Part shown: positions 34,107 to 43,054 of the stretch, one piece after another
Layout: each line of letters starts with the position of its first letter
Position numbering within the stretch: position 1 is the stretch's first letter
NCBI RefSeq assembly: GCF_003688405.1
Contig: NZ_REFC01000016.1
Coordinates: 62,001-126,000, forward strand
Origin: Ulvibacter antarcticus
GTDB lineage: Bacteria; Bacteroidota; Bacteroidia; Flavobacteriales; Flavobacteriaceae
DNA: 64,000 nt
Reading direction: 5' to 3'
Notes under the pieces: generated by a model
Databases searched by the model: none
Told to the model about the DNA's origin: nothing
The model's input: the letters and a program-made list of their open reading frames with translations, nothing else
Made by a program: the position numbers and the translations under genes

Positions 34107-34544
34107 ATGAGTGTAGCAAAAGAATTTTGGATAAGAAATATGGTCCGTAATCGCTGCGTAAAAGTAATTAGACAGGAATTACTGGGACTTCGTGTAACCA
34201 TACTTTCATTAGAATTGGGAAGGTTGGTGGTGGAAGCACCAAAGAAAACCATTGATAAAATTATAAACGCCGTTAAAACTGTACTTCACGCCAATGATTT
34301 TAAAACCGTTCAGTTCGAAGATGAAATGCTTAAAGAAAGAATCAGGAATATTTTAATTGAACAATTGCAAGAGCCGCCATTACATATTAAAATAAAAATA
34401 TCTGAACTATTGGCATCAAGTCTTCATCTTGACTATAAAATATTGAATAAACTATTTTCTACCAATGAAAAGACAACCATTGAAAAGTTCTTTATCAAAT
34501 TGAAGATAGAGTAAGTTAATGAACTCATTCAATTAAAGCAATAT
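34107..34544 (+). pseudogene. Truncated HMA-like/AraC regulator remnant
   Basis: The open part (135 residues) matches the N-terminal HMA-like domain and linker of AraC regulators common in Bacteroidetes copper loci: IRNMVRNRCVKVIRQELLGL, then KLFSTNEKTTIEKFFIKLKIE. Relatives continue KIExVKELLxYxxxxxSEIA into the AraC helix-turn-helix; here TAA stands at 34512-34514, the next ten codons still read VNELIQLKQY, and then similarity ends. The usual metal-binding CNRC is RNRC. DNA binding and metal binding both appear lost. Confidence 0.7.
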
Positions 34545-34581
34545 AAAAAATTAGTTTAAATAAATGCTAAATAATCTAAAA

Positions 34582-35127
34582 ATGAAAACAACAGTAAAAA
34601 TTTTAATGATAATTGGAGTAGTTGGAACAATGCTTAGTTGCAAATCATCCTTCAATGCCACCGAAACAATGCAGGTTGAACAAAATAGAAATGCCATCTA
34701 TAAAGAAATCATTTCAAACCCAGTTCAGTTGACCAATTTCATCAACGAGGCTCAAAAAGATCAAGCGGCCAAAAAGATTTTGATGAAGGCTCATATGGAA
34801 CAGATGGAATCTGGTAATATGAAAATGATGATTGAGAAAAATCCCGAAATGAAAGAAAAGATGCAGTCCCATATGCAGATGATGATGGAGGAAAACCCGG
34901 AAATGAAGCAAAAGATGCAATCCAAAATGCTCGCTAAATTGATGGAGAGCGAAATGGGACGTAAAATGCTGATGGATGAAATCCATAAAAACGAAATGAT
35001 GAAAAAGGAAATGAAAGCAAAGATGATGCAAATGATGAATGAAAACCCTGAAATGATGGAAGAAATGATGGAAAAAAATCCTGAAATGATGAAGAAATTG
35101 AAAGAAAAAATGAAAAAGGAATCATGA
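34582..35127 (+). CDS. Methionine-rich lipoprotein 1
   Basis: 181 residues from the ATG at 34582; lipobox TMLSC with Cys about 20. Residues about 65-180 are helical, very rich in Met and Lys, with repeats of the type EKNPEMKEKM and NENPEMMEEM. Met-rich segments commonly bind Cu(I) or Ag(I) in the periplasm. No enzyme domain. Related in style to the gene at 35710. Confidence 0.78.
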   Translation: MKTTVKILMIIGVVGTMLSCKSSFNATETMQVEQNRNAIYKEIISNPVQLTNFINEAQKDQAAKKILMKAHMEQMESGNMKMMIEKNPEMKEKMQSHMQMMMEENPEMKQKMQSKMLAKLMESEMGRKMLMDEIHKNEMMKKEMKAKMMQMMNENPEMMEEMMEKNPEMMKKLKEKMKKES

Positions 35128-35709
35128 TCGAAGATTGCGTGCAATCCAGTAAGAATATGATGGGAGACAAAGGAATGAATATGTAGGGATTGAATAAAAT
35201 GAATAAGTGAGTTACAAGTTAAAAATTCTGAAGTTTAATCGAAAAAATTTGAAATCATGATGAACAATAATGAAGATTACTATTACTGGGGAATGCATAT
35301 GGGCTGGTGGATTCCCATAATTCTAATATTAATATTACTGATGGTAATATATTTCAATTTCAAAAAAAAAAATGATAAATAAATTTTGAAATTGAAAAAG
35401 ATATTCTATGGATATAATTGTCCTAAAAATTGTGTTATGGCTGAAAACTCAAAATTAAAATGGTAAGAACGAAATTGATATACAATCGCTCACAAAGAAA
35501 ATAGGAACTATCAATTTTTATAAATGTATAATTCTTGAAAGCCAAAATGCACGATTAATCTAAATAGTAGGGAATATAAAAATTAATGCATTTTTAAAAT
35601 CTAACACTTAATAGCTTATAACCCATTCCTTCAACTACGATTTATGGATTGCTAGGAATGGGTTTATAAAAATTAAAATAAATGTTTAACTAAATAAAAA
35701 TAGAAAATT
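35128..35709. other. Intergenic region of the copper cluster
   Basis: About 580 bp, containing only the 41-residue ORF (own entry). A GGAATGGG-like dyad around 35626-35665 (CCCATTCCT ... AGGAATGGG) may be a terminator or regulatory hairpin: the arms are nine perfectly complementary bases. Confidence 0.5.
35257..35382 (+). CDS. 41-residue membrane peptide
   Basis: MMNNNEDYYYWGMHMGWWIP then a single membrane helix (IILILILLMVIYF) and a basic tail. The pattern HxGWWIP resembles the N-terminus of the SHOCT proteins at 36752 and 37000 (MHYYDGNFGGMHLIWW). Probably expressed as part of the copper cluster; function unknown. Confidence 0.55.
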   Translation: MMNNNEDYYYWGMHMGWWIPIILILILLMVIYFNFKKKNDK

Positions 35710-36219
35710 ATGAAAACACTAGTAATTATTTTATCTGCAATTGGGCTTTTAAGCTTAAACAGTTGCAAACAAGAAACAGATCCTCAAGTATTAATGGATA
35801 ATCCTGAAACCCGTACAGAAGTTTTCAATACCATTACCCAGAATGATGATTATATGGCCGAGTTTATGGATAATATGCAAAATGACGAAAACGCCATGCA
35901 GATGATGCAAGGAAACAAAAAAATGATGGGCTCAATGATGCAAGGAGAAGGCATGCAAATGATGATGAGAGATAGCACGATGATGAAACAGGTGATGGGT
36001 AACAATCAAATGATGCACTCAATGATGAACGGAATGATGAATGACGGAAAAATGATGGGAACTATGATGAAAATGATGCACGAAAAAGGAATGATGAGCG
36101 AGGGCTGTATGGAATCCTGCTCAAAGATGATGGGCGAAAAAGGAATGGATATGCAAGGAATGAATAAGATGGACAATATGGATACTCAAACTAAAGACGA
36201 CCATAAAGAACATCATTAA
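35710..36219 (+). CDS. Methionine-rich lipoprotein 2
   Basis: 169 residues. Signal and lipobox SLNSC (Cys about 19). Residues about 58-140 hold dozens of MM and MxxM motifs (MQMMQGNKKMMGSMM), a GCMESC Cys pair near 137-141 and a His-rich end KDDHKEHH. Strongly suggests copper or silver binding outside the cytoplasm. Followed closely by a small membrane gene, an HMA chaperone and SHOCT proteins. Confidence 0.8.
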   Translation: MKTLVIILSAIGLLSLNSCKQETDPQVLMDNPETRTEVFNTITQNDDYMAEFMDNMQNDENAMQMMQGNKKMMGSMMQGEGMQMMMRDSTMMKQVMGNNQMMHSMMNGMMNDGKMMGTMMKMMHEKGMMSEGCMESCSKMMGEKGMDMQGMNKMDNMDTQTKDDHKEHH

Positions 36220-36237
36220 TATTTAAAATCAAAAACA

Positions 36238-36510
36238 ATGAAAAACAATCACTGGATTTGGATGGTCATCGGTTGTGGACTGCCACTAATGTTCATCTTT
36301 TTAGCACCATCATTTGGTATTGGTGGTGGTTCATCCCTCTTTATTTTCATCATTTTTATGTTTGCTTGCCATTTATTTATGCCCCACGGGTCGCATCGAC
36401 ACGGTGGTCATAATCATTCACAACATAAACAAAATGAGGAAGCCAACAATGGTAAAAATGTACCATCTGTAAAAGCTGAAGAGCAGCACGAAGGACATAA
36501 TCATTATTAA
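36238..36510 (+). CDS. Small membrane protein with His-rich tail
   Basis: 90 residues with two hydrophobic segments (about 7-24 and 30-47) and a tail rich in His (HGSHRHGGHNHSQH ... EGHNHY). Resembles DUF2933-type proteins of copper loci, without certainty. Likely a membrane-anchored metal sponge or an accessory to the ATPase. Confidence 0.68.
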   Translation: MKNNHWIWMVIGCGLPLMFIFLAPSFGIGGGSSLFIFIIFMFACHLFMPHGSHRHGGHNHSQHKQNEEANNGKNVPSVKAEEQHEGHNHY

Positions 36511-36518
36511 TAAAAACA

Positions 36519-36740
36519 ATGAAACAAAAATTTCAAATTAACGGAATCAGTTGTGGTGGATGTGTCGCTAGGGTCAAGAAGACACTAGAAGAACATTCCA
36601 ACATCGAAAAAGTAGAGATTTCGCTAGCACCGAAAGGAGCTACTCTCATTACGATGAATGAAGCACTTTCAGTGGCCGAATTACAAAAGCAACTTGATGG
36701 GCTCAATGGCTATACTATAACGGAAATTAATAACAACTAA
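36519..36740 (+). CDS. CopZ-like heavy-metal-associated domain protein
   Basis: 73 residues, one ferredoxin-like HMA domain. GISCGGCVARVKKTL contains the CxxC Cu(I) site. Shuttles copper in the cytoplasm, probably to the P-type ATPase at 49015-51078. Eight bases after the His-rich membrane gene. Confidence 0.93.
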   Translation: MKQKFQINGISCGGCVARVKKTLEEHSNIEKVEISLAPKGATLITMNEALSVAELQKQLDGLNGYTITEINNN

Positions 36741-36751
36741 AAATCAAAATT

Positions 36752-36988
36752 ATGCACTATTACGATGGAAATTTTGGAGGAATGCACCTAATATGGTGGA
36801 TTATATGGATAGCCTTAATCGCTTGGATATTTTTTATCCCAGCAGATATCCCATATCAAAAATCAAAGAAAGAAAACCCACTGGATATTTTGAAAAGACG
36901 TTTTGCAAAAGGCGAAATAACCAAGGAAGATTATGAAAAATCTAAAAAGATTTTAAACGCGGACAGTCCTAAAAATCTTAATACCTAA
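36752..36988 (+). CDS. SHOCT-domain membrane protein, intact copy
   Basis: 78 residues: one membrane helix (about 12-29, LIWWIIWIALIAWIFF) and a C-terminal SHOCT helix pair (NPLDILKRRFAKGEITKEDYEKSKKIL). SHOCT domains occur at the ends of small oligomerising membrane proteins. A second, broken copy follows. Confidence 0.85.
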   Translation: MHYYDGNFGGMHLIWWIIWIALIAWIFFIPADIPYQKSKKENPLDILKRRFAKGEITKEDYEKSKKILNADSPKNLNT

Positions 36989-36999
36989 AAACTAATATT

Positions 37000-37206
37000 A
37001 TGAATCACTACGATGGTATGCATTTTATATGATGGATTATCTGGTTCTTTTTCTTGGCCTTGATATTTTTCATTCCCACGGACATACCTTATCAAAAATC
37101 AAAGAAAGACAGCCCACTGGATATTCTTAAAAAACGCTTTGCGAAAGGAGAGATATCCAAGGAAGATTATGAAGAATCTAAAAAGATTCTAAAATCAGAA
37201 AACTAA
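37000..37206 (+). pseudogene. SHOCT-domain membrane protein, second copy with in-frame TGA
   Basis: Same organisation as 36752-36988: MNHYDGMHFI, then a TGA (37030-37032) where the intact copy has Trp, then WIIWF and the full SHOCT sequence SPLDILKKRFAKGEISKEDYEESKKIL. A TGG to TGA change explains it. A tandem duplicate that has lost its first membrane half, unless translation restarts. Confidence 0.75.
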
Positions 37207-37223
37207 CTCAAAATTATAAAACT

Positions 37224-37508
37224 ATGTATCGATTAAACATAAAAAAACTCGGTTTTGCTTTCGGCCTTACAGGAGCCTTAATTTATTTGGGCTGTATGAT
37301 CGTTATGGCAACGGCAGGACAAGAAGGTTCAATTACCTTTTTTAATAGCCTTTTGCACGGTTTGGATACTACCAGTATAATTAGAATGAATGTGCCTCCT
37401 TTAGAAGTGTTAATGGGAATAGTACAAACTTTTATTCTTTGGTGGTTAATAGGCGCTTGTATTGGAGCATTTTATAATGCCCAAATAAAAATTAGAAGTA
37501 CTATTTAG
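37224..37508 (+). CDS. DUF5676-type membrane protein
   Basis: 94 residues. Two membrane helices (about 13-32 and 66-84) with a GLDTTSI loop between; the order matches DUF5676 proteins that accompany copper loci. Function unknown. Confidence 0.75.
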   Translation: MYRLNIKKLGFAFGLTGALIYLGCMIVMATAGQEGSITFFNSLLHGLDTTSIIRMNVPPLEVLMGIVQTFILWWLIGACIGAFYNAQIKIRSTI

Positions 37509-37513
37509 CATTT

Positions 37514-37594
37514 ATGCAATACGTCTGGTTCATATGGTCTCTAATTATTCTTGCACTTTGGGCGGTTATTTATGTTTTCGATAAAGGTATTTAA
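37514..37594 (+). CDS. 26-residue membrane peptide
   Basis: MQYVWFIWSLIILALWAVIYVFDKGI: a single hydrophobic helix ended by DKG, five bases after DUF5676 and two bases before the permease. Its exact fit between genes supports a real small protein; not recognised. Confidence 0.5.
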   Translation: MQYVWFIWSLIILALWAVIYVFDKGI

Positions 37595-37596
37595 AA

Positions 37597-38946
37597 ATGA
37601 AAAACACATCAAGCAAAAATAATAAGCTGTCACTAATAGGTTCCATATCTCTTGGCACCGGCGTAATGATTGGTGCTGGCATATTTGTCCTTATGGGGCA
37701 AATAGCAGAGCTAGTGGGCGATCTATTCCCAATTGCTTTTATTGCAGGTGCCGTTGTAGTGGGTTTCAGCTCATATTCCTATGTAAAATTCTCAAATGCT
37801 TTTCCTTCCTCTGGAGGTGTCGTAAAATTTTTAAATAAATCCTACGGGCCTGGAACCACAACAGGTGTCTTTTCTTTGTTGATGTATGTATCAATGGTAG
37901 TTTCAGAAAGTTTGGTAGCAGGCACTTTCGGCGCCTATACACTTCGCTTGTTCCCTGAAAGTTTTGCTGGTTATGCATCCATTCTTGGTATTCTGCTTTT
38001 AGTTACGGCATATATTGTAAATATTTTAGGTAATAAAGTAATTGGCACAACAGCCACTTTTACGGCAATTATTAAAGTTGCAGGTATAGCAATACTTGCC
38101 ATTGCTGGTCTAATAGTTTCTGGATTTGCAGATATTACTGGAAACTATATTCCAAAAAATACTGAAGCATTGCCGCAAGGATTCGGTTTTGTTGCTGCCT
38201 TGGCGTTGGCAATTCTTGCTTATAAAGGGTTTACTACTATTACAAATCAGGGTGGAGACATCAAAAATCCACATAAGAACCTTGGGCGATCGATTGTCTT
38301 TTCTATTCTTATCTGTACGCTAATATATGTAGCCTTGGCATTGGCAGTTGCAGGAGGTTTGAGCATTCCTGAAATAATCGAAGCAAAAGACTATGCCTTG
38401 GCTGCCGCTGCCCAACCTATTTTTGGGGAATGGGGTTCTTGGATTACCATTGCCATAGCCATAGTAGCAACCTTTTCTGGCGTTATCGCAAGTGTCTTTT
38501 CAGCCTCACGCTTGTTAGCTATGTTGAGTAATATGAAGCAGGTTCCATCCTTAAAAAAAATAGGAAAGATTAAAAACCCTGCTCTCATATTCACTGTTTC
38601 ACTGGCTATTTTACTGACTGTTCTATTTGATTTAACAAGAATTGCTTCCATTGGTGCCATATTCTACCTCATTATGGATATTGCTATCCATTGGGGGCTC
38701 TACCGCCATCTTAAAAACGAAGTAAATTTTCGGCCTATCATTCCTTTGATAGCCATTATAATGGACATTGCGGTACTCTCGGCCTTTATTTATATAAAAT
38801 ATTTGAACGATCCTTTGGTACTTATTGTAGCGGCAATTGGGATTGTTCTAATAATTGTTTCGGAACGTCTTTTTATGATTTCGCATACAGACGATGAAGG
38901 TAATATGCCGATGGGAATGGAAACAATAAGTAGTAAAAATAATTAA
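37597..38946 (+). CDS. APC-superfamily amino-acid/polyamine permease
   Basis: 449 residues, about 12 membrane helices. The first helix has GTGVMIGAGIFVLMGQ, the unwound substrate-binding region of APC transporters; FSGVIASVFSASRLL and the rest fit. Substrate is not determinable. Not a typical copper-locus gene; may serve pH or stress adaptation. Confidence 0.9.
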   Translation: MKNTSSKNNKLSLIGSISLGTGVMIGAGIFVLMGQIAELVGDLFPIAFIAGAVVVGFSSYSYVKFSNAFPSSGGVVKFLNKSYGPGTTTGVFSLLMYVSMVVSESLVAGTFGAYTLRLFPESFAGYASILGILLLVTAYIVNILGNKVIGTTATFTAIIKVAGIAILAIAGLIVSGFADITGNYIPKNTEALPQGFGFVAALALAILAYKGFTTITNQGGDIKNPHKNLGRSIVFSILICTLIYVALALAVAGGLSIPEIIEAKDYALAAAAQPIFGEWGSWITIAIAIVATFSGVIASVFSASRLLAMLSNMKQVPSLKKIGKIKNPALIFTVSLAILLTVLFDLTRIASIGAIFYLIMDIAIHWGLYRHLKNEVNFRPIIPLIAIIMDIAVLSAFIYIKYLNDPLVLIVAAIGIVLIIVSERLFMISHTDDEGNMPMGMETISSKNN

Positions 38947-38963
38947 TTTAAAAAGAAATTAAT

Positions 38964-39986
38964 ATGAAAAACATAGCAGTTATAGGCTACGGAGTCATTG
39001 GAAAAAGGGTGGCCGATGCCATCAATCTACAAGACGATATGAAGCTTGCGGGAGTGTGCGATATTATTAGCGATTGGCGTATTCAAAATGCAGTAAGAAA
39101 GGATTATGATATTTATGCTGCTACTGAAGAAGCATCTGATAAAATGAAGTCCGAAGGTATTTCAATAAAAGGCGATATGCAGGAACTTCTAAAAAAATCA
39201 GATCTCGTCGTCGACTGTACGCCTAAAAAAATTGCAGCTCAAAATGTGGCGATTTATAAAGAACAAAATATCAAATTTATTTTACACGGAGGCGAAAAAC
39301 ACGAAACTACAGGTCATTCCTTTAGTGCAGAAAACAATTATGAATCAGCTATAAACCTAAATGCTACAAGAGTTGTCTCCTGCAATACTACCTCTATTTT
39401 AAGAACATTAACTGCCCTAAAAAGAGCTGATTTATTGGATTATGCCAGGGGTACACTTTTAAGAAGAGCGACAGATCCTTGGGAAAGCCATTTAGGTGGT
39501 ATTATGAACACAATGGTTCCCGAAAAAGATATTCCGAGCCATCAAGGTCCGGATGCCAAAAGTGTTGATCCAGATTTGGACGTAATCACTTCAGCAGTAA
39601 AAGTGCCTGAAACCTTAAGTCATATGCACTTTTGGAATGTGAAGTTGAAAAAACAAGCTTCAAAGGAAGAAGTACTTAAGGCATTTAAAACCTCTAGCCG
39701 AATTAAACTGATTCGTTATGATCAAGGATTGGTTTCCAATAATACCATTAAGGAAATGTTTCTGGATATGGGACGACCTTGGGGAGATATGTATGAAGTA
39801 GCCCTTTGGGAAGATATGCTAAAAGTGGTGGGCGATGAACTGTTTTATGCCTATGTAGTCGATAACCAAGCTATTGTTATACCTGAAACTATCGATGCCA
39901 TTAGAGCACTTACAGGAATTGAAACAGATGCAGTAAAATCCATTTCCAAAACCAATGAAAGTTTAGGAATTATTAATTCTTATTAA
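38964..39986 (+). CDS. Archaeal-type (type II) glyceraldehyde-3-phosphate dehydrogenase
   Basis: 340 residues. The N-terminal Rossmann motif is GYGVIGKRVADA; the catalytic Cys is C140 in SCNTTSILR; RRATDPWE and GGIMNTMVPE are substrate-domain residues. It belongs to the archaeal GAPDH family rather than the usual bacterial Gap, and these enzymes often accept NADP. Its place in a bacterial island marks horizontal transfer. Confidence 0.9.
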   Translation: MKNIAVIGYGVIGKRVADAINLQDDMKLAGVCDIISDWRIQNAVRKDYDIYAATEEASDKMKSEGISIKGDMQELLKKSDLVVDCTPKKIAAQNVAIYKEQNIKFILHGGEKHETTGHSFSAENNYESAINLNATRVVSCNTTSILRTLTALKRADLLDYARGTLLRRATDPWESHLGGIMNTMVPEKDIPSHQGPDAKSVDPDLDVITSAVKVPETLSHMHFWNVKLKKQASKEEVLKAFKTSSRIKLIRYDQGLVSNNTIKEMFLDMGRPWGDMYEVALWEDMLKVVGDELFYAYVVDNQAIVIPETIDAIRALTGIETDAVKSISKTNESLGIINSY

Positions 39987-39987
39987 A

Positions 39988-40038
39988 ATGAAAACAGAGA
40001 AAAATATCACAGAACTTTTAGAACTTTTTGGAAAATAG
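39988..40038 (+). CDS. 16-residue ORF, probable remnant
   Basis: MKTEKNITELLELFGK. It lies in the short gap between the GAPDH and MgtC genes and is too short to assign; possibly the preserved start of a deleted gene, like the fragment at 41313. Confidence 0.3.
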   Translation: MKTEKNITELLELFGK

Positions 40039-40040
40039 AA

Positions 40041-41309
40041 ATGACGGAAACATTCAAAAATATCAACCCATTTATCCTTGGATTACTCATCAGTTTGGGC
40101 ATTGGCCTAATTCTGGGGTTGGAGCGTGAATACGATAAGCTGAAAGAAGAACAAGGTTTTGCAGGTATAAGAACCTTCCCTATTGTGGCTATCATTGGGT
40201 TTATTCTAGGGAGTCTTTCCATAACCTACACACCTTGGTTGGTTATCATTATTGCGGCGGCATTCCTTTTGTTTCTTTCGTTAAGTCATCTTTCCATAGC
40301 TCAAAAACACGTAATGACAGGTATTACGACCAATATGGCATTGTTTGCTACATTGATTCTGGGGGTTATGGTTGCAAATCATTTACAGAAGGAGGCTGTT
40401 GCTACCGCAGTAGTTGTGGTTACTTTGCTATCATTAAAAACAACCTTTAATACTTTCATAAAGAATATTACTTCAGTAGAGCTTTTTGCCTTTATTAAAT
40501 TTTCAATCATTGCACTTCTGATTTTGCCCTTCTTACCGGACCAGAACTACGGTCCAGAAAATTTATTGAACCCTTTTGAGATTGGAGCAATTATAGTTAT
40601 TGTCTCTTTCTTAAATTTCATTGGCTACTTTCTTGTAAAATACGTAGGATCCAAGCGAGGTATATTACTCACGGCAATTTTGGGCGGACTAATTTCCAGT
40701 ACCGCAGTAGCTTGGATTTATGCCTCTCGAAGTAAGGAATTGCCGGAACTTTCAAAACAATATGCCGCTGGAATAATTATAGCTTCTGCCATAATGTTTC
40801 CCAGACTTGCAATCTTGGCTTATATTTTCAATAGTGCCATACTTTCCTATTTAGTCGTTCCATTTACTATCCTCACGCTTATCTGTTTGATTAGCGCACT
40901 CATATTTATAAAAAAGGATACAGACGTTCCAAAAACAGATATGAATATTGGGAATCCACTTAATATGTGGAATGCCCTTGGGTTTGGTGGTATTTATGTG
41001 GTTATCCTGTTTGCCGTTTTTTATGGAAACAAGTTTTTTGGCGAAAGCGGTTTATACTATTCGGCACTAATTGCTGGACTGGCAGATACAGATGCGATAA
41101 CCATAAGTATGGCGAAATTTGGGTCTTTGGAAGAAAAACTCGCACTCGCAACCAATGTCATTATAGCGGCAACTATAAGTAATATATTAGTGAAACTGGC
41201 TATTGCCTATTTCAAGGGTTCTAAAAAAACAGGGAAACTCGTGATGCTGATTTTTGGAACTGTTGTCATCGTGGGTGTAGCATATATTTTAATACAGTTA
41301 GGAATTTAA
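40041..41309 (+). CDS. MgtC/SapB-DUF4010 membrane protein
   Basis: 422 residues. The MgtC N-terminal region has LLISLGIGLILGLEREYDK and GIRTFPIVAIIGFILG; a DUF4010 half follows with ISSTAVAWIYASRS and GLADTDAITISMAK. About 12 membrane helices. Related proteins serve magnesium or acid-stress adaptation; substrate unknown. Confidence 0.87.
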   Translation: MTETFKNINPFILGLLISLGIGLILGLEREYDKLKEEQGFAGIRTFPIVAIIGFILGSLSITYTPWLVIIIAAAFLLFLSLSHLSIAQKHVMTGITTNMALFATLILGVMVANHLQKEAVATAVVVVTLLSLKTTFNTFIKNITSVELFAFIKFSIIALLILPFLPDQNYGPENLLNPFEIGAIIVIVSFLNFIGYFLVKYVGSKRGILLTAILGGLISSTAVAWIYASRSKELPELSKQYAAGIIIASAIMFPRLAILAYIFNSAILSYLVVPFTILTLICLISALIFIKKDTDVPKTDMNIGNPLNMWNALGFGGIYVVILFAVFYGNKFFGESGLYYSALIAGLADTDAITISMAKFGSLEEKLALATNVIIAATISNILVKLAIAYFKGSKKTGKLVMLIFGTVVIVGVAYILIQLGI

Positions 41310-41312
41310 AAA

Positions 41313-41399
41313 ATGAAAACAACCGTATTTAGTACACATAAGTTTGAAGAAACCTATCTGGTAAAAGCAAAAACTAATATTAAAACAAAATTTTTATAA
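41313..41399 (+). pseudogene. N-terminal remnant of a D-lactate (2-hydroxyacid) dehydrogenase
   Basis: 28 residues: KTTVFSTHKFEETYLVKA, which has the MKxxVxSTxxYDxxYL pattern at the start of LdhA-like D-lactate dehydrogenases. It then runs out of similarity and stops. Reads as the preserved first codons of a deleted gene. Confidence 0.5.
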
Positions 41400-41417
41400 A
41401 CACTTAATATATTAACT

Positions 41418-42191
41418 ATGGACCGAGTAAAAAATAAAGTAGCCATTGTCACAGGAGGTGCCTCTGGTCTAGGAAAATCAAGTGCTATTTTATTGGCACG
41501 CGAAGGAGCAAAAATTGTAATAACTGATTTAGATGAAGAAAACGGAAACAAAGTAGTCCAACAAATCAAGAACGATGGCGGTGAAGCCATATTTATAAAA
41601 CAAGATGTATCCAAAGAAGATCAATGGAAAAAGGTAATCGAGACTACGCTCAAAACATTTGGAAAGCTACATATTCTGGCTAATGCTGCTGGTATAGCAA
41701 TCGGTAAAAACGTGGAAGAGATAACGCTTGCAGACTGGAAAAAACTTTTAAGCATTAATCTGGATGGCAGTTTCCTAGGTACCCAATACGGTATTAAGGC
41801 TATAAAAGAAAGCGGAGAAGGTGGCTCAATTATTAACTTTTCTTCGATTGAAGGCCTTATTGGCGACCCCAATTTAGCTGCATATAACGCAAGTAAAGGT
41901 GGTGTAACTTTATTTACTAAGTCTGCTGCACTTCATTGCGCGAAACAGGGTTATGGCATCCGTGTCAATTCCATTCATCCAGCTTATATATGGACACCAA
42001 TGGTAGAAAATTTCCTTAAAGCCCACGGTGATGTGGAAGAAGGTAAAAAACAGTTAGAAAGCCTGCATCCTATTGGACATTTGGGAGAACCAGATGATAT
42101 AGGATATGGCGTCGTATATCTAGCTTCGGATGAGTCAAAGTTTATGACCGGTTCCGAATTGATAATAGACGGTGGTTATACTGCCCAATAA
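41418..42191 (+). CDS. SDR-family dehydrogenase
   Basis: 257 residues. TGGASGLGKSSA is the cofactor motif; NAAG, then S-Y-K as FSSIEG, YNASKGG. FMTGSELIIDGGYTAQ ends it. Classical SDR; glucose or alcohol substrate unknown. Part of the island stress set, 26 bp before Usp. Confidence 0.93.
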   Translation: MDRVKNKVAIVTGGASGLGKSSAILLAREGAKIVITDLDEENGNKVVQQIKNDGGEAIFIKQDVSKEDQWKKVIETTLKTFGKLHILANAAGIAIGKNVEEITLADWKKLLSINLDGSFLGTQYGIKAIKESGEGGSIINFSSIEGLIGDPNLAAYNASKGGVTLFTKSAALHCAKQGYGIRVNSIHPAYIWTPMVENFLKAHGDVEEGKKQLESLHPIGHLGEPDDIGYGVVYLASDESKFMTGSELIIDGGYTAQ

Positions 42192-42217
42192 AAGACAAAT
42201 CTAAAATTAAAAAAATT

Positions 42218-43054
42218 ATGAAAAACATACTCGTACCCACCGATTTCTCTGAAAATTGTACCAAAGCAGCCCATCTTGGGATTAAAATCGCAAAATTATA
42301 TAATGCCGAATTACACTTTCTGCATTTAATGACAACACCAGTCGATTGGGTAAAACTCGACAAACTCAAAGAAAAACGCTATCCCGAAACCGTTAAGCAG
42401 ATTGGCATTGCAAAATCCAAATTACTTGAACTAGAAAGGATGGCAGAACACCAAGGATTAGAGTGCCGAACCTTTCTTCAGTTCGACTCAGGACAGAAAG
42501 ATATTTTGGAACATTCCGGTCATTTTCACCACGATTTCATAATTACAGGAAGTAGCGGCACTAAAGCTCGCGTAAGGGAGATAACGGGTAGTAACGTTGA
42601 GCAGATTGTACGAAAAGCCAATGCACCAATTATAGTGGTTAAAGAGGAGGAAGTAACTTTCCCCTTTAAAAATATTCTATTTGTATCTGCTTTTGTAGAG
42701 GATGTTAGTCATCCGTTTCAAGCAGTCCTCTCCATAGCTCAAAAGTGCGAAGCTAAAATCCATTTGTTACGTATAAATACAGAAACGGACTTTAATAGCA
42801 TAGAACTTGGGTTGAAACCAGTTAAAAAATTTCTTGAAAAGTTTCCCGACTTGAAGAATTTTTCAATGAGCGTCCATAACGAGTCTTCGGTAGAAGAAGG
42901 TATCAATACATTTTTAAAAGATCAGTCTGCAGATTTGATTGCGATGAGTACGCACGGCAAGACAGGGTTTTTGAGCTTATTTTCAAAAAGTATTGCCGAG
43001 GGTGTAACCAATCATTCAGAACTTCCAGTAATGACAATACATATTAAAAAATGA
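42218..43054 (+). CDS. Universal stress protein, two Usp domains
   Basis: 278 residues. Domain 1 ILVPTDFSENCTKAAHLGI with GSSGTKAR; domain 2 ILFVSAFVEDV ... MSTHGKTGFLSLFSKSIAEGV, keeping the G-x2-G-x9-G(S) nucleotide loop. Overlaps the next gene by 4 bp, so they are co-translated. Confidence 0.93.
   Translation: MKNILVPTDFSENCTKAAHLGIKIAKLYNAELHFLHLMTTPVDWVKLDKLKEKRYPETVKQIGIAKSKLLELERMAEHQGLECRTFLQFDSGQKDILEHSGHFHHDFIITGSSGTKARVREITGSNVEQIVRKANAPIIVVKEEEVTFPFKNILFVSAFVEDVSHPFQAVLSIAQKCEAKIHLLRINTETDFNSIELGLKPVKKFLEKFPDLKNFSMSVHNESSVEEGINTFLKDQSADLIAMSTHGKTGFLSLFSKSIAEGVTNHSELPVMTIHIKK

Noticed and set aside
37000-37206. TGA in the SHOCT copy as a selenocysteine codon
   Set aside because: The tandem copy has Trp at this position, a single base explains the change, and nothing resembling a SECIS hairpin follows.
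40235-40450. Plus-strand frame within the MgtC gene
   Set aside because: A shadow frame rich in Cys and Tyr, fully inside a clear membrane protein gene.
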